From Forficula auricularia (taxonomy: Eukaryota; Arthropoda; Insecta; Dermaptera; Forficulidae): 64,000 nt of DNA. The DNA is taken from assembly GCA_024734495.1 (NCBI GenBank), contig JALMQS010000075.1, forward strand, positions 10,908,757 through 10,972,756. The letters run 5' to 3'. Shown here piece by piece: positions 53,722 through 64,000 of the stretch. Below the pieces are notes generated by a model. It did not search any database, had not been told where the DNA came from, and saw nothing but the letters and a program-made list of their open reading frames with translations. The position numbers were made by a program, and so were the translations under genes. The stretch's first letter is position 1. Each line of letters begins with the position of its first letter.

Positions 53722-54977
53722 CAGGGCTGTCCATCCAACTTTTTCAAGACTCGGTACACTTTCTAGTTAATAATTTCTTTTGTAGATTTTTGTCTGTATT
53801 TTAATGAAGTCCAATTGAATATTCTCTCTCTTTAACGAGTATCGTTTTGGTCCGAGTGCAAAATGCCATTCCTAGAAAATTAGAAATTAAGAAATTAATC
53901 TCTAATAGTCTACAGGTCTATTCTTGTAAGTGGCATCTACATACAAGTCCAGGCCTGTTTCAGGCATCCTTGCAATACACTTAGCTCTAAAGAAATTCAT
54001 TCTATTCGCGCTTTGTGTAATAATTTTAATCCATCAGATTCTAATGAAAGAATCGCTCACCCGCATATTAAATAATAAAAAAGTAAAAACTATTTCAAGA
54101 CTCGGTACACTAGAGCTGCCCTAATAATGATTAATAAACTTAAATATAAATTGATCATGTATGGCTATACTAAAACATCCTCTTAAAATCGCAATAGAAT
54201 AATTCAAAAAATATTTTCTTCCTTTTAACCAGAAATTCCAAAATCTAATCAGTATACGAGGGCTCTTTCTAAAATAAGAAGAAATGAAAAATCACCCCAA
54301 AAGTTTTTTAGGAATAAAGGTAGAATTCCAATTTTGAATGTGAAAAAATATATCAAGATTTTCGAAAAAATAATCACTTTTTTGCATATTTTCTAAACAT
54401 TTTTATTAGATATAAATATTTTACCTGCTGACTTTCTTATGGAACTGGAATCAGACATTGAACTGAAAGAAAAATTTAAAAATGTCTCTTTATTAGAATT
54501 ATACAAAAATTATCTAACCAGAAACAAAATAGTCCTGGCTTCTCAATAATATTTCCCTTTTAGAAATATGTATTTACATATACGTACGTACGTGAAGCTA
54601 TTTTCAAAAATTAAATTCACTAAAAGCAAAATTATAAGCTCAACCATCAAGTAAAAAAAATGAAGTTTCGAATATTTAAAAATTATTCTTCATTTCTTAT
54701 TTCTACTTACTAAAATACTCCTATTTATTAGTTCAGTAATTAGAATTTTTTAAGTGCTAATTCGATTTAAAAACAAAATCCTGAAGGAAAAGAACTCAAA
54801 GATTGTTATGCTATGCCATTTATGTTTTTTTGCCATGGTGAATATCATTATTCTACCTACACTATTAACTTTCTTTTTTGATTAACAAATATCAATAGAA
54901 TTAGTATATATATTCGGCCCGAGACAATTTCATTTCTTCAAATGTGTTCCGTGTAGGCCAAAAGGTGGACATCCCTG
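53722..54977. mobile_element. Non-autonomous hAT element, 1256 bp, 8-bp target duplication
   Basis: The left end CAGGGCTGTCCATCCAAC (53722) and the complement of the right end (CAGGGATGTCCACCTTTTGG) are hAT-type inverted repeats. The flanks are GTCTAAAA (53714-53721) and GTCTAAAG (54978-54985), an 8-bp duplication with one mismatch, the hAT hallmark. A TTCAAGACTCGGTACACT block near the left end recurs at about 54094. No transposase frame inside, so it depends on a helper. Confidence 0.85.
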
Positions 54978-54985
54978 GTCTAAAG

Positions 54986-56918
54986 CTTAGAAGCGAACAA
55001 AATATATTATTTACAATTAGTTTAATTTTTTTCTCAATCTTATATTCTTTTCAAATTATTTAATTTTATGTACGATTCAAAACTATACATTACCTATGTA
55101 GCCAAAAATTAAAGTCTGGAAATTATTTTGTTTTAATTTTTCTTTAAAGGTACTTATACATTTTTGGAGACTTTTTTTTATTAAAATCATTTCTGTTGTT
55201 TTTTAAAAAATTTCTAAAAAAAACTACAAAAATATAGAAAAGATATAGAAATAAATTAAAATTGGTGTTTAAATAAAATGCTTTTGAATAATTAATTTTT
55301 AGATTTGATTTAAAAGGTTAGATATTGTAAAAGAACTTAATAGTACTTCTTCAGTGGTGACTTGAAATTATTTTCCTTTTCTTTATATGAAGTTATGATT
55401 AAGAAAAGAAAAAATTGTCTTAACAATTTATTTATGCTATGTGGATTTTTTTCGATTGATGATATTATTTTTATGAATGAATGTAAACTATTGTAAGGCC
55501 CAGGGGGGGAGGGGGGGTGCTGCACCGTGGTGCCTAAACAATAATTATATATATATATAACTAGATTTATTTCTTTATAATATGTGATAGGGACGAACTA
55601 TATTTTTGGCAGGACGAATGTAAGTTATGCAAGTTTTTTGCTTATGTTGAAAAAATAATATCCTTAATTAATTTACTTATTCTCATTTGAATATTTCACT
55701 AATAAAGAAGTCCTATTTTGTACTTCGATATATCTGGATTAAAGATTAAAATTAATCTAAAAATTAATTATTATAAAGCATTTTAATTAAGTACCTTTTC
55801 TTTTAAAATTATTACTATGAGTTCACACCAAGCTAACTTGAACAAATATAGTAGTTTTTTTTTAAATCACACTCAAGCAATATCCAAACCTCTATGTACA
55901 ATATTTCATCATAGTCTATCTAGAATAACAAAAATTATAGCAATAACAATTTTTTTCACGAATACAATATTTATTTGACTAAAAATAAAACTCCCGCTTT
56001 TACTCGTAATGAAATAAATGAAATAAAATAATATAAATACAAGTGGGGCTGGATTATGAATGTTATTATATACTCATGTGGAGTACCTATACAAATTTTT
56101 GTGTATCTTTAGTCTATGTTAAACATTTATTTACACACTTAACCCACTTAATTTTTTGGAGAAACTCATTAGTAACATTGATTTTTACTTAGTCCTTAAT
56201 TTTTTTGCTCTGCAAAGTCCATTTGTAGTTCTGATTGCCAATATAAAGGGGAACCTTGAAAGGCACTTAAAGAAGAAAATATTTTATCGAATTTTATTCT
56301 TTCCATTAACATTTTTTTACAAAAACTTGTATGTTGATTATACATCATCATATTATATATCATCATTCTTATATAAAATCCGCTTAAGGCTTCTATTGTA
56401 TACTTTCGCAGCGAAAGAACCCAATCATTAACGAAAATGCACCAAAAGCTCTTCATCAGCTTTATAATCTTCTCCAGGCCGAAGACATTTTGACAAGCTT
56501 CACACAGTAATAAGGTATATACCAATATATATATACGCGGGCACAAGACATGAGATAAAGCTGATTCATTAATAACTTAACAAAATACAAGATAAAATAC
56601 TCGACATTTCAATCACTACATCACCAAGCTGTTAATCAGACTTCGAGGTGAAAGTTTTAGTTAAATTTCGAATTTAAAGGTTTTGACTAATATATTTAAG
56701 AAAGTGACTTTTTTAAGTACTTTTTAAGTTTCTTTAGTTTTGTTGCAATTTTTCAAAAATAAGTCAAACGATTTTGATTAACAAAAAATAAATGAGTGAA
56801 CCGAAACTTTCATAGTCTACAAAAAAGACTCTATTTTAATCAATTATGATTACGATATTTTCCGAATTTAAAAATAGTTAGTATAGTAATTTTTCCTTCA
56901 TTTAAAAAAAAAATATAT
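54986..56918. other. Intergenic, nothing recognised
   Basis: AT-rich. G7-type tracts and a CTGCACCGTGGTGC palindrome near 55519. The ORFs of 60-116 codons on both strands at 56156-56546 overlap each other, are low in complexity and show no domain. Confidence 0.4.
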
Positions 56919-58207
56919 AAGGTTGGCAACTAAGTAATTTCACTCATAGATGGATTCGGTTGAATTTTTAGGTTTGCTGGCGTAGTCCAAATGTAAAACA
57001 CATTTTGTTATTTGATAGTTGGCAATTCAGCTGTCAATCAGTAAAAAAAGTTTTTTGATCGGTTGCATAGTTTTTGTTTGGCGTTCGTTGAAAAATGGAA
57101 AATCAAAAGGAACATTTTCGTCATATTTTGCTTTTTTATTTCCGCAAAGGGAAAAACGCATCGCAAGCTCACAAAAAGTTATGTGCTGTTTATGGCGACG
57201 AAGCCTTTAAAGAACGGCAGTGTCAAAATTGGTTTGCCAAATTTCGTTCTGGTGATTTTTCACTCAAAGATGAAAAACGCTCTGGTCGTCCAGTTGAAGT
57301 TGATGACGACCTAATCAAAGCAATAATCGATTCGGATCGTCACAGTACAACACGTGAGATTGCAGAGAAGCTTCATATATCACATACATGCATTGAAAAT
57401 CACTTAAAACAACTTGGCTATGTTCAAAAACTCGATACATGGGTTCCTCACGAACTGAAAGAAACGCATTTAACGCAACGCATTAACAGCTGCGATTTGC
57501 TAAAGAAGCGTAATGAAAATGATGCATTTTTAAAACGAATGATAACTGGCGATGAAAAATGGGTTGTTTACAACAATATCAAGCGGAAAAGATCGTGGAG
57601 CAGGCCAGGTGAACCAGCTCAAACAACATCAAAAGCTGGTATTCATCAAAAGAAGGTTTTGTTATCAGTTTGGTGGGATTACAAAGGAATTGTCTACTTT
57701 GAACTCTTACCACCCAACCGAACGATCAATTCTGTTGTCTACATTGAACAACTAACGAAATTAAACAATGCAGTTGAAGAAAAGCGGGCCGAATTGACAA
57801 ATCGAAAAGGTGTTGTATTCCATCATGACAATGCAAGGCCACACACATCTTTGGTCACTCGGCAAAAATTATTGGAGCTTGGTTGGGATGTTTTGGCACA
57901 TCCACCATATAGTCCTGACCTTGCACCATCTGATTACTTTTTATTTCGATCTTTACAAAACTCCATGAATCGTAAAAATTTCAATAATGATGATGATGTC
58001 AAATCGTACCTGATTCAGTTTTTTGCTAATAAAAACCAGAAGTTTTATGAAAGTGGGATTATGATGCTGCCTGAAAGATAGCAAAATGTCATTGATCAAA
58101 ATGGGCAATACATTACAGAATAAAGTTATTTAGTTCCATGAAAAAATTGTCTTTGATTTTCTAAAAAAAAAAAAAAAATCCGCAAATTTTTATTTGGATA
58201 TAGGTTA
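56919..58207 (+). mobile_element. mariner element, nearly intact
   Basis: The left end AAGGTTGGCAACTAAGTAAT (56919), beside TATA, is the familiar tip of one mariner group. The right end keeps the inner part (AATCCGCAAATTTTTATTTGG, about 58180) but the outer bases have decayed and do not match the left tip. Contains one long transposase frame. Confidence 0.85.
57095..58081 (+). CDS. mariner transposase, open but truncated by 12 codons
   Basis: 328 residues. It cuts and rejoins its own element at TA targets. Two helix-turn-helix units occupy about residues 1-110, followed by the WVPHEL linker (116-121). The catalytic triad D153 (TGDEKWV), D245 (HHDNARPH) and D280 (YSPDLAPSDYF) has the D(34)D spacing of mariners. 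The frame ends LPER then TAG at 58079-58081. The family usually has Trp here, and the frame stays open for about 12 more codons (QNVIDQNGQYITE) to a TAA. A single TGG to TAG change therefore explains the short C-terminus. Everything else looks intact, so the protein may still fold, but with the decayed right end the element is probably immobile. Confidence 0.92.
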   Translation: MENQKEHFRHILLFYFRKGKNASQAHKKLCAVYGDEAFKERQCQNWFAKFRSGDFSLKDEKRSGRPVEVDDDLIKAIIDSDRHSTTREIAEKLHISHTCIENHLKQLGYVQKLDTWVPHELKETHLTQRINSCDLLKKRNENDAFLKRMITGDEKWVVYNNIKRKRSWSRPGEPAQTTSKAGIHQKKVLLSVWWDYKGIVYFELLPPNRTINSVVYIEQLTKLNNAVEEKRAELTNRKGVVFHHDNARPHTSLVTRQKLLELGWDVLAHPPYSPDLAPSDYFLFRSLQNSMNRKNFNNDDDVKSYLIQFFANKNQKFYESGIMMLPER

Positions 58208-58251
58208 TTTTTAGTTGTGTGATTTGCTTTTAATTTACTTTTTAACCGACT

Positions 58252-59124
58252 TTGAAAAAAAGGAGGAGGTAATCAATTCAACGGAATGTCTGTTTTTTTG
58301 TGTTTGTTCATCAATTTCTCTTTAACATGTGGCCCGATTTCGATAATTTTTTGCCTTGGGTTCAGAATAGTTTCCGATTGGTCCGGTATAAATTTCATTG
58401 GCATCGGACCTTTTTTGTTATGTAAGTTTATATATAACTTCTTTGTTTTTGGACCGATTCCGATGATTCTTTTTTATTGGAAAAGGGGTAGCTTATGGGT
58501 GGTACCATATTAATTTTTCAAGTTCTGATAATATGATAGATGACAAAATATCAGAAATCTCCAATTCTTATATGCAAATAATCGAAATTATAATAAATAC
58601 AATCTTTTATAATAAAAAAAACAATCTTAAAACGTTCATTTAAAACCCGTCTTTCGAGATAATTCCTCTATTTATGAATTGAATTTTATTATCAATTTCT
58701 GATTCCTTCGCCCGAATCTTTCTCTTACGAGATTCATGCAAGGTATTATCATAAGTCACTATTCATAACATCACTAAAAAGAGAAAAATAAAAATAATTT
58801 TTAGAAAAAAAACCGAGACTTCAAAAAAATTAAATGCAAAAAATAAAATAATAAGAACTCAAAAATAAAATAAAATGCACTAAAAGGTATAAAACAACTA
58901 AACGATTAAATTGTTACATGAAATCAATTTTTGAACTCGGTGCCAAACAAACTATATTTATGTTGTCTTCATGTAACAATTTCATGGTTTAGTTAGTTGT
59001 AACTAAATAAGATAATTATTTTATACCTTTTAGTGCATTTTATTTTATTTTTGAGTTCTTATTATATTATTTGTTGCATTTAATTTTTTTGAAGTCGCTT
59101 TTTTTTCTAAAAATTATTTTTTTA
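58252..59124 (-). mobile_element. GACTTC palindromic element, copy 10 (diverged, loop deleted)
   Basis: Reverse-oriented. Begins TTAACCGACTTTGAAAAAAA (58252) with 'ggaggaggtaatcaattcaa', the most diverged start in the window. The palindrome (about 58810-59095) has lost most of its loop: GGTGCCAAACAAACTATATT passes at once into 'gtaacaatttcat'. Ends GAAGTCGCTTTTTT. Confidence 0.8.
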
Positions 59125-59250
59125 ATGACAAAAATATAAAATGTTGTTGCGGTAAGTCAGGGCGTGGACTCAGTGAAGGAGGAGAAATATTTTCAAAAAA
59201 AAAAGTATTTATTACTCAATTATTTTTCTATTTTTTAAAGTTCCTACCTA

Positions 59251-59330
59251 AAAAAAATTTGGATCCTCCTAAAAAACAAATGAAAAAACAAAAAATTTGG
59301 ATCCTCCTAAAAAACAAATGAAAAAACAAA
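59251..59330. repeat. Tandem duplication, 38-bp unit
   Basis: The unit with TTTGGATCCTCCTAAAAAAC and AAATGAAAAAAC occurs twice in a row (GGATCC at 59261 and 59299). Simple local duplication. Confidence 0.85.
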
Positions 59331-60189
59331 AAATTTCTGGGTACGAGCACGATACTACGCTAAAATCTATAAGCCTTATTTATTTTGAAGATTTTTATTT
59401 ATTTATTCACCTTATTTTTATTTTTAGATAAAATAATTCTATTTTCAAAAGGGATAACTAATTAAGACATGGCAAGATGGAAAGTATTTTTAAAAAGGCT
59501 AAAAACCGCTCCAGAATTATATATAACCCTCTTGATATATTTATAAATAAATAAATGAAAATAGCTCTTTTAAGCTCTGAGTGAGATCCGGAGTTGACTT
59601 TGGTAAAGTTATCAGATCCTTAATTTGGACCTAATTGAATACTAGAATTTTTGACTTTGCTTGCGACCATGGGGCTCATATTTTTTTACTCTATGATCCT
59701 TTGAAGTTGATCTTGGCGCCCTGTCCGAAAACAATACCTACTTTATCCCTTAGAGCACTTTGATGTGGCTCATTTTATCAACTCGGGCATGAAATATCTA
59801 AAAATTATTTGCTCTATAAAATACAATAACGCGGTTAATAGCCACAGTTGCTCTGACATTTCTTTAATTTTAATGTATAGAAAGAAAAATGACATTAATT
59901 ATAGGTAAATTCTTAATAAATTACGCATTTTTTTTTAACATATTGCAATTTTTGTGAAAATAAAGTAAAAATATATACATTTTAAATTGAAATATTAGTA
60001 GCAAAATATATATGTGACTCACCAAAAATTTTTAAATTCTTAATTGGCTCAAGTCAGGTTAAAGGTTGGGCACCACCCTTAGAGATTTGCTATGATACAT
60101 TATGGATAAAGTAAATAGTTCTATTAATATTGGAATGAAATTATTCACTGTATTAAATAATTTCTTGTAAACATAGAATTTGTTTTGAA
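59331..60189. other. Intergenic, nothing recognised
   Basis: AT-rich, no repeat or coding match. Confidence 0.4.
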
Positions 60190-60675
60190 ACGTTTCCCAA
60201 TTTGTCTGTAAACTCTTCTCTGCCTCAATGCAAGCCGCTTACGTATTGCATCTTTTCGGTTCCTTTTTTTATGTCTAAACAAAAAAAAAAATCCTTAGAA
60301 TAAGTACTGATGCACCTTCGTTTATTTCAAATAAAATACTCCACGAAGATTTTCGAGTGCCCTATGTGGAAGAAGTCGTCAGAAATTGTGCCAACATCCA
60401 CATTGGAGAATTGGCATCGCACCCTAATCAGACCCTCCACTCATTTGTGTGGATCCCCGAAAGAAGACGTCTGAAAAGAAGATGGTCCCAGGATCTCCAC
60501 GATCCTGAATAATAACAAATTTATTTAATTTTTTTTTCATTATCTTGTCTAGTCTCATAGGAGACCTTAGACCATAGACTACCTTGTAACTATTGTAAAT
60601 ATTTCGCATAGAAAATTGGCTCATAGAAATATTCTGTAAATATGTAATTTCTGATTGCCTATAATAAATTAAAAA
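60190..60675 (+). pseudogene. LINE (Jockey-like) ORF2 C-terminus and 3' UTR
   Basis: STDAPSFISNKILHEDF, RVPYVEEVV, then HPNQTLHSF and RRRLKRRWSQDLHDPE with stop at 60510-60512. The order 'DAPW.V.N..LH.DL..P.V..EI...HPN.L......RRLKR..P.DL' is the polymerase C-terminus of Jockey-type LINEs (family knowledge). The 3' UTR of about 160 bp ends AATAAATT plus an A-tail (60666-60680). 5'-truncated. Confidence 0.7.
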
Positions 60676-60680
60676 AAAAA

Positions 60681-61062
60681 CAGTGCTTCTTAAAATTTTT
60701 TCATTTGCGATCCCATTTTGACTGAGAAATTTTTTGAGACCCCATATTATATAGAAATACTTATATATTTTTACTAGTAAATCATAAATAAATTATTTTG
60801 ATTCAAATTTTTAGTAAACATACCTATCATAATAATTTTATCATTTATTAAAGCTACACAATTACAATTATTAAATCTAAATATAATGAGATCGACCAGC
60901 TTGTTTTATCAATGACATTATATATACCTGGAATTTATTATACTTGCGCATTATAATTTTTTCATTCTCATTGTTGCTATATATTTCGAGATCCCAAAAT
61001 TTAGTTATTCGGCCGAAAATGGGATCGCGAAAAAGAGAAAAACCTACTTTTTGCTGCATAGT
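60681..61062. mobile_element. hAT-like MITE, 382 bp
   Basis: The left end CAGTGCTTCTTAAAATTTT...GCGATCCCATTTTG and the complement of the right end (CACTATGCAGCAAAAAG...CGCGATCCCATTTTCGG) are degenerate inverted repeats of the GCGATCCC hAT-MITE type. It lies directly against the A-tail of the preceding LINE. Confidence 0.5.
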
Positions 61063-62187
61063 GTCTGTGTGTGTGTAATTTAATATCATTTGAGTCGCTC
61101 TTACATTTTTTGGTAATAATATTACCTATTTATAGTTATTACTGTATTTGCTGGTTGCTTCGGTTTTTCTACTTCAAAAACACCCTTTTTATAGTCTCTG
61201 AATAGGATATATAAACATTTCAGAAACTATTTTGAATTAGTCCACCATTTTTGATATTTTGTTTACATAAACTGTGAACTGTATGTTTATTTGCCTTATA
61301 ATTATAACTAAGGATCGCGTGGTTCACAAGAAGTATCATCCTGTTTAATTAAGCAAAGCAAAGGATTTTTTAAGAATTATAATGTATATTCAAATTCGTG
61401 TACAGAACAGAATTAGAATATAAAAACTGTATAAGTTTAATAAAATTGATTCAGAGTGAAGACATAAAAGATGAATAAATTGAGCTTAGATTTTTATTAA
61501 ATGAACATAGTTTTTTGTTGATTTTGCAGTCAGAGAATTTCATGTAAAAAAGAATCCATTTATAATCCTAGTAACAGACATACAGACATAATTAAAAAAA
61601 GTAAATAAAAAATCCTTTCTACGTTGTCGAAATAAATCACCACAATTTTCTCTCTCACAACCATTAAAAGATGCCATCACCATCAGAAAAAATAACATAT
61701 GAAAAAATAGTCAATTGACTTAATATGTGGTGTATAAAACAAGAGAGGTAAAACCTAACTAGTATTAATTTCAAATATAATTTTGACGAGGATAATAAAT
61801 TTCACGTAATTGACATAAAGATGGGAGGAAGAATGTTTGTTAGGATGAAAAAACATATTTTTTATCCATATCTTTTTATATTTTTTCACCATTAAAATTT
61901 AGGACACCATTATACTATTTTTAAATATATTTTTTATATTATTATTAGATTTTTTAGTGTTTGACACATATCGTCGCCTTAGAGACTAAACCTGCTAACT
62001 CACAACAAGGAAATTTTACAGTGCAGAGAAAAAACAAACAAAATTTAATCTTATTGTTATGGAAGAAACTCTTTTTCATATTTTTTTTTCTACAACTTAC
62101 GATCGTAATTTTAAGTAGCAATTTTACTTGGACGATGCTGCATCACTTTTTCTTTCGAACGGTATTAATATATCATATATGATAAAT
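61063..62187. other. Intergenic, nothing recognised
   Basis: AT-rich, (GT)n tract at 61064-61075. No ORF with recognisable content. Confidence 0.4.
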
Positions 62188-62803
62188 AAGCTGACGTGTT
62201 CTGATGTGGTCATCCACTTGACTTTACCATACAACCTGGCCCCTCCTTTTATTTAATATTTAATAAAATTATTTATATTCATGTAGAGGGGGGTTAGTTT
62301 TTGCATTTTTAGACTCCTGGGGGCCCACTGATTATGTCTACAAAATTTGGTTGAGTTTGGTACAAGAGCCTATATTTTTAATTTTTAACCTCCCCTCCAC
62401 CCCCTTAATTTTGAGTCGATGTGCACCAAAATCTAATCAGCTCTTAATCTCAATGGACCAAAACTACGTGTGAAATTTGGTTTCGAAATTCACACTAGTT
62501 TTTGAGCTAGCTCGTCCACAAAAATTTGGTAACTCACAGACTAACGGACAACCAGACAACCGGACGGACGGACAGACTAACAGACATTTTGACAAAACAA
62601 TTATTATCTCGAAAAATATAATTTTTTCTATGTTCACTTATTAGAGCTTTTTTGTAGAGCGAAATGCCATGGTTTCGTTCAATTTTTCTAATCAATATAG
62701 TTTCAGCCGTTTTTGAGATATTTCGAAAAAAAAGAAGGAAAAACCCCACTTTTTTCATGCACGATTATAATACTTGACCATACCCCGTATGGTAAAGTAA
62801 AAA
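62188..62803 (+). mobile_element. Hairpin family B, copy 2
   Basis: Begins 'aagctgacgtgttctgatgt' and 'cttgactttaccatacaacc', ends with the hairpin at 62771-62799. The internal unit of about 125 bp is present once (62300-62370), compared with three in copy 1, so the length difference is unit number. It shares the GACAACCAGACAACCGGACGG tract and conserved tail. Confidence 0.75.
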
Positions 62804-63916
62804 TGGAGTTAGCAGCTTTACACTCTAAGCCAACGATATGTAATATTAGGGGATAGCGACTAGAAGTATTGCTTCTGCCTTAATAGTTTCACAAATGTAT
62901 AAGAAAAATCTGCCAAAATGGCAGATCTTCTAGAATGACTTGGAAATATCATACAAATTCGGATAGTTCTGCCACCTCTTTGTGACTGAGCTATCGTTCT
63001 GACTTTCGTACAAAATACTACTTATTGGCATTAAGATTTTCCTGAAATCAAATTTTTAATTTTACAGTATTTTTGACTACGTTAAGATTAATTTGATTAC
63101 CAGTAAAAACAACTCTACTCAGTGAGTAAGAATTTTGCTTTGAATGTGTGTGCTGATCATACTACAATATTGGATATGTTATTTCCATTCTGAAATAATC
63201 TTCTAAAAAATTCAGTTCTTAGTCTATATTGTTGCGATTTAACCTACTTAAGTTAAATCTGGGTGAGGCCCAGTTCAGAATTTTATTGTGTAATGGTATA
63301 TTTAGCACTCTGGAATAAAAGATAGAAGTTTTGAGAGAAAAGATTTTAATTTATGTAAAGAAGAATAAGCATTTGGTACAATGTGTAGTAATAGAATAAT
63401 TATGTATGTAAGTAAATAAAGACAATGAAAACAGCGATTGAAACAAGTTGAACTGTGTGTGTGTAAAGTGACTGAATTTAATGTAAGTATAATTAACAAA
63501 GAAAGTGAACAATAATGGTGGACAGCGTGCATCAGCTGAGCGATAGATATTGTCTCCGCTGGCGTGCCTCTGCTGACTGCCTCCGCGAGTCGAGATAGCC
63601 TTCCACGCGCAACTCATGATAGCAACGGGGCGGGGAGCGATCACAGACTGCCAACTGCATCTACTAAAAGAAATAATAACACAAACCTGGCAAGCTATAT
63701 GCCGATTATGAATATAAGGGCCAAGGGGTGCTTATTTCATTACAATATAGATATATTCCTTAGTCTATTATCTCTTAGTCTATATATTCCAATGTTCTGA
63801 GGAAGAGCTGGATAAAGCTTGAAACGTTGATCATTGAAGATTGCCTTTTATTTATTATTTTATTTTATTTTTCATTATTTTCATATTAAAATTTGTGTAT
63901 GTAATTAGAAAAAAAA
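62804..63916. other. Intergenic with a GC-rich block (63515-63670)
   Basis: The block 63515-63670 (CCGCTGGCGTGCCTCTGCTG, 'gggcggggagcgatcacaga') stands out from AT-rich surroundings. At 63798-63831 CTGAGGA, a short AGCT stem and GAAACG form a motif like those of the 50-kb element. The area may be a retroelement end (Penelope-like or LTR), but I found no partner sequence or coding frame. Confidence 0.3.
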
Positions 63917-64000
63917 ATTGACACGTTCTGATGTGGACATCCACTTGACTTTTCCATACACCCTGGCCACTCTCTTATATTTTGGTACAAGGGCCAAAAT
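63917..64000 (+). repeat. Hairpin family B, 5' fragment (continues right of window)
   Basis: 'gacacgttctgatgtggacatccacttgac', 'ttttccatacaccctggcc' and 'tttggtacaagggcc' match the start of copies 1 and 2. Cut by the window edge. Confidence 0.65.

Noticed and set aside
56156..56546. Overlapping ORFs of 91 (+) and 116 (-) codons
   Set aside because: Opposite-strand overlap, AT-driven composition, no motif, no splice context.
63564..63800. 78-codon plus-strand ORF over the GC-rich block
   Set aside because: No recognisable domain; composition follows the local GC block and the frame ends in low-complexity sequence.

Overview
The window is an AT-rich, intron-bearing, transposon-dense stretch of an animal genome. 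It contains one clear host gene exon, a tipE-family sodium-channel auxiliary subunit on the minus strand at 12812-14002. That family is known from arthropods, so the source is very probably an arthropod. The mix of mariner, copia, Ty3-like, hAT and several LINE remnants, tRNA-derived SINEs and many short palindromic elements would suit a crustacean such as a copepod, but the species is inference. There is no bacterial-style operon, CRISPR array, rRNA or convincing stand-alone tRNA gene.

Layout. 1-11,350 is repeats: a LINE C-terminal remnant, nested palindromes, three copies of a palindromic GACTTC-ended element and a TTAA-flanked MITE. 11,350-15,050 is the quiet island with the tipE exon. 15,060-27,200 is repeats again: a SINE with an 11-bp target duplication, a LINE tail, MITEs, three more GACTTC elements, a GC-rich candidate non-coding exon at 18,811-18,958, and an inverted repeat with arms of about 950 bp. 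27,797-39,296 is one nested locus. 39,380-47,300 holds hairpin-ended families, a second SINE and a deleted mariner. 47,330-64,000 holds four more GACTTC elements, a full hAT MITE with an 8-bp duplication, a nearly intact mariner and further remnants.

The most interesting locus is 27,797-39,296. Two identical 72-bp direct repeats, with a 4-bp TCAA duplication outside them, bracket a minus-strand element that has a primer-binding-like TGG and a polypurine tract in the right places. Once two later insertions are discounted it is only about 2.75 kb long. It carries Ty3-like gag with a CCHC knuckle and a remnant of integrase. Upstream of gag it carries a spliced-looking fragment of a cellular gene, a KH plus Tudor-start region that I read as AKAP1, the mitochondrial RNA-binding A-kinase anchor. 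This looks like a small LTR retroelement that transduced a host gene. A copia element (ATTTA duplication) later landed in its 3' part. A LINE (13-bp duplication, ORF1 with zinc knuckles) landed in gag. A hairpin-ended minisatellite element, beside a 100-N assembly gap, sits inside the LINE.

The second theme is the GACTTC family: ten copies, ending in GGTTAA on one side and TAAAAATTTTT-like on the other, with a long internal palindrome. Two copies lie in one arm of larger inverted repeats whose other arm keeps the empty site. Comparing the arms shows insertion into an A-run with no target duplication, which argues against ordinary cut-and-paste and piggyBac mechanisms and is compatible with a Helentron-like route (inference).
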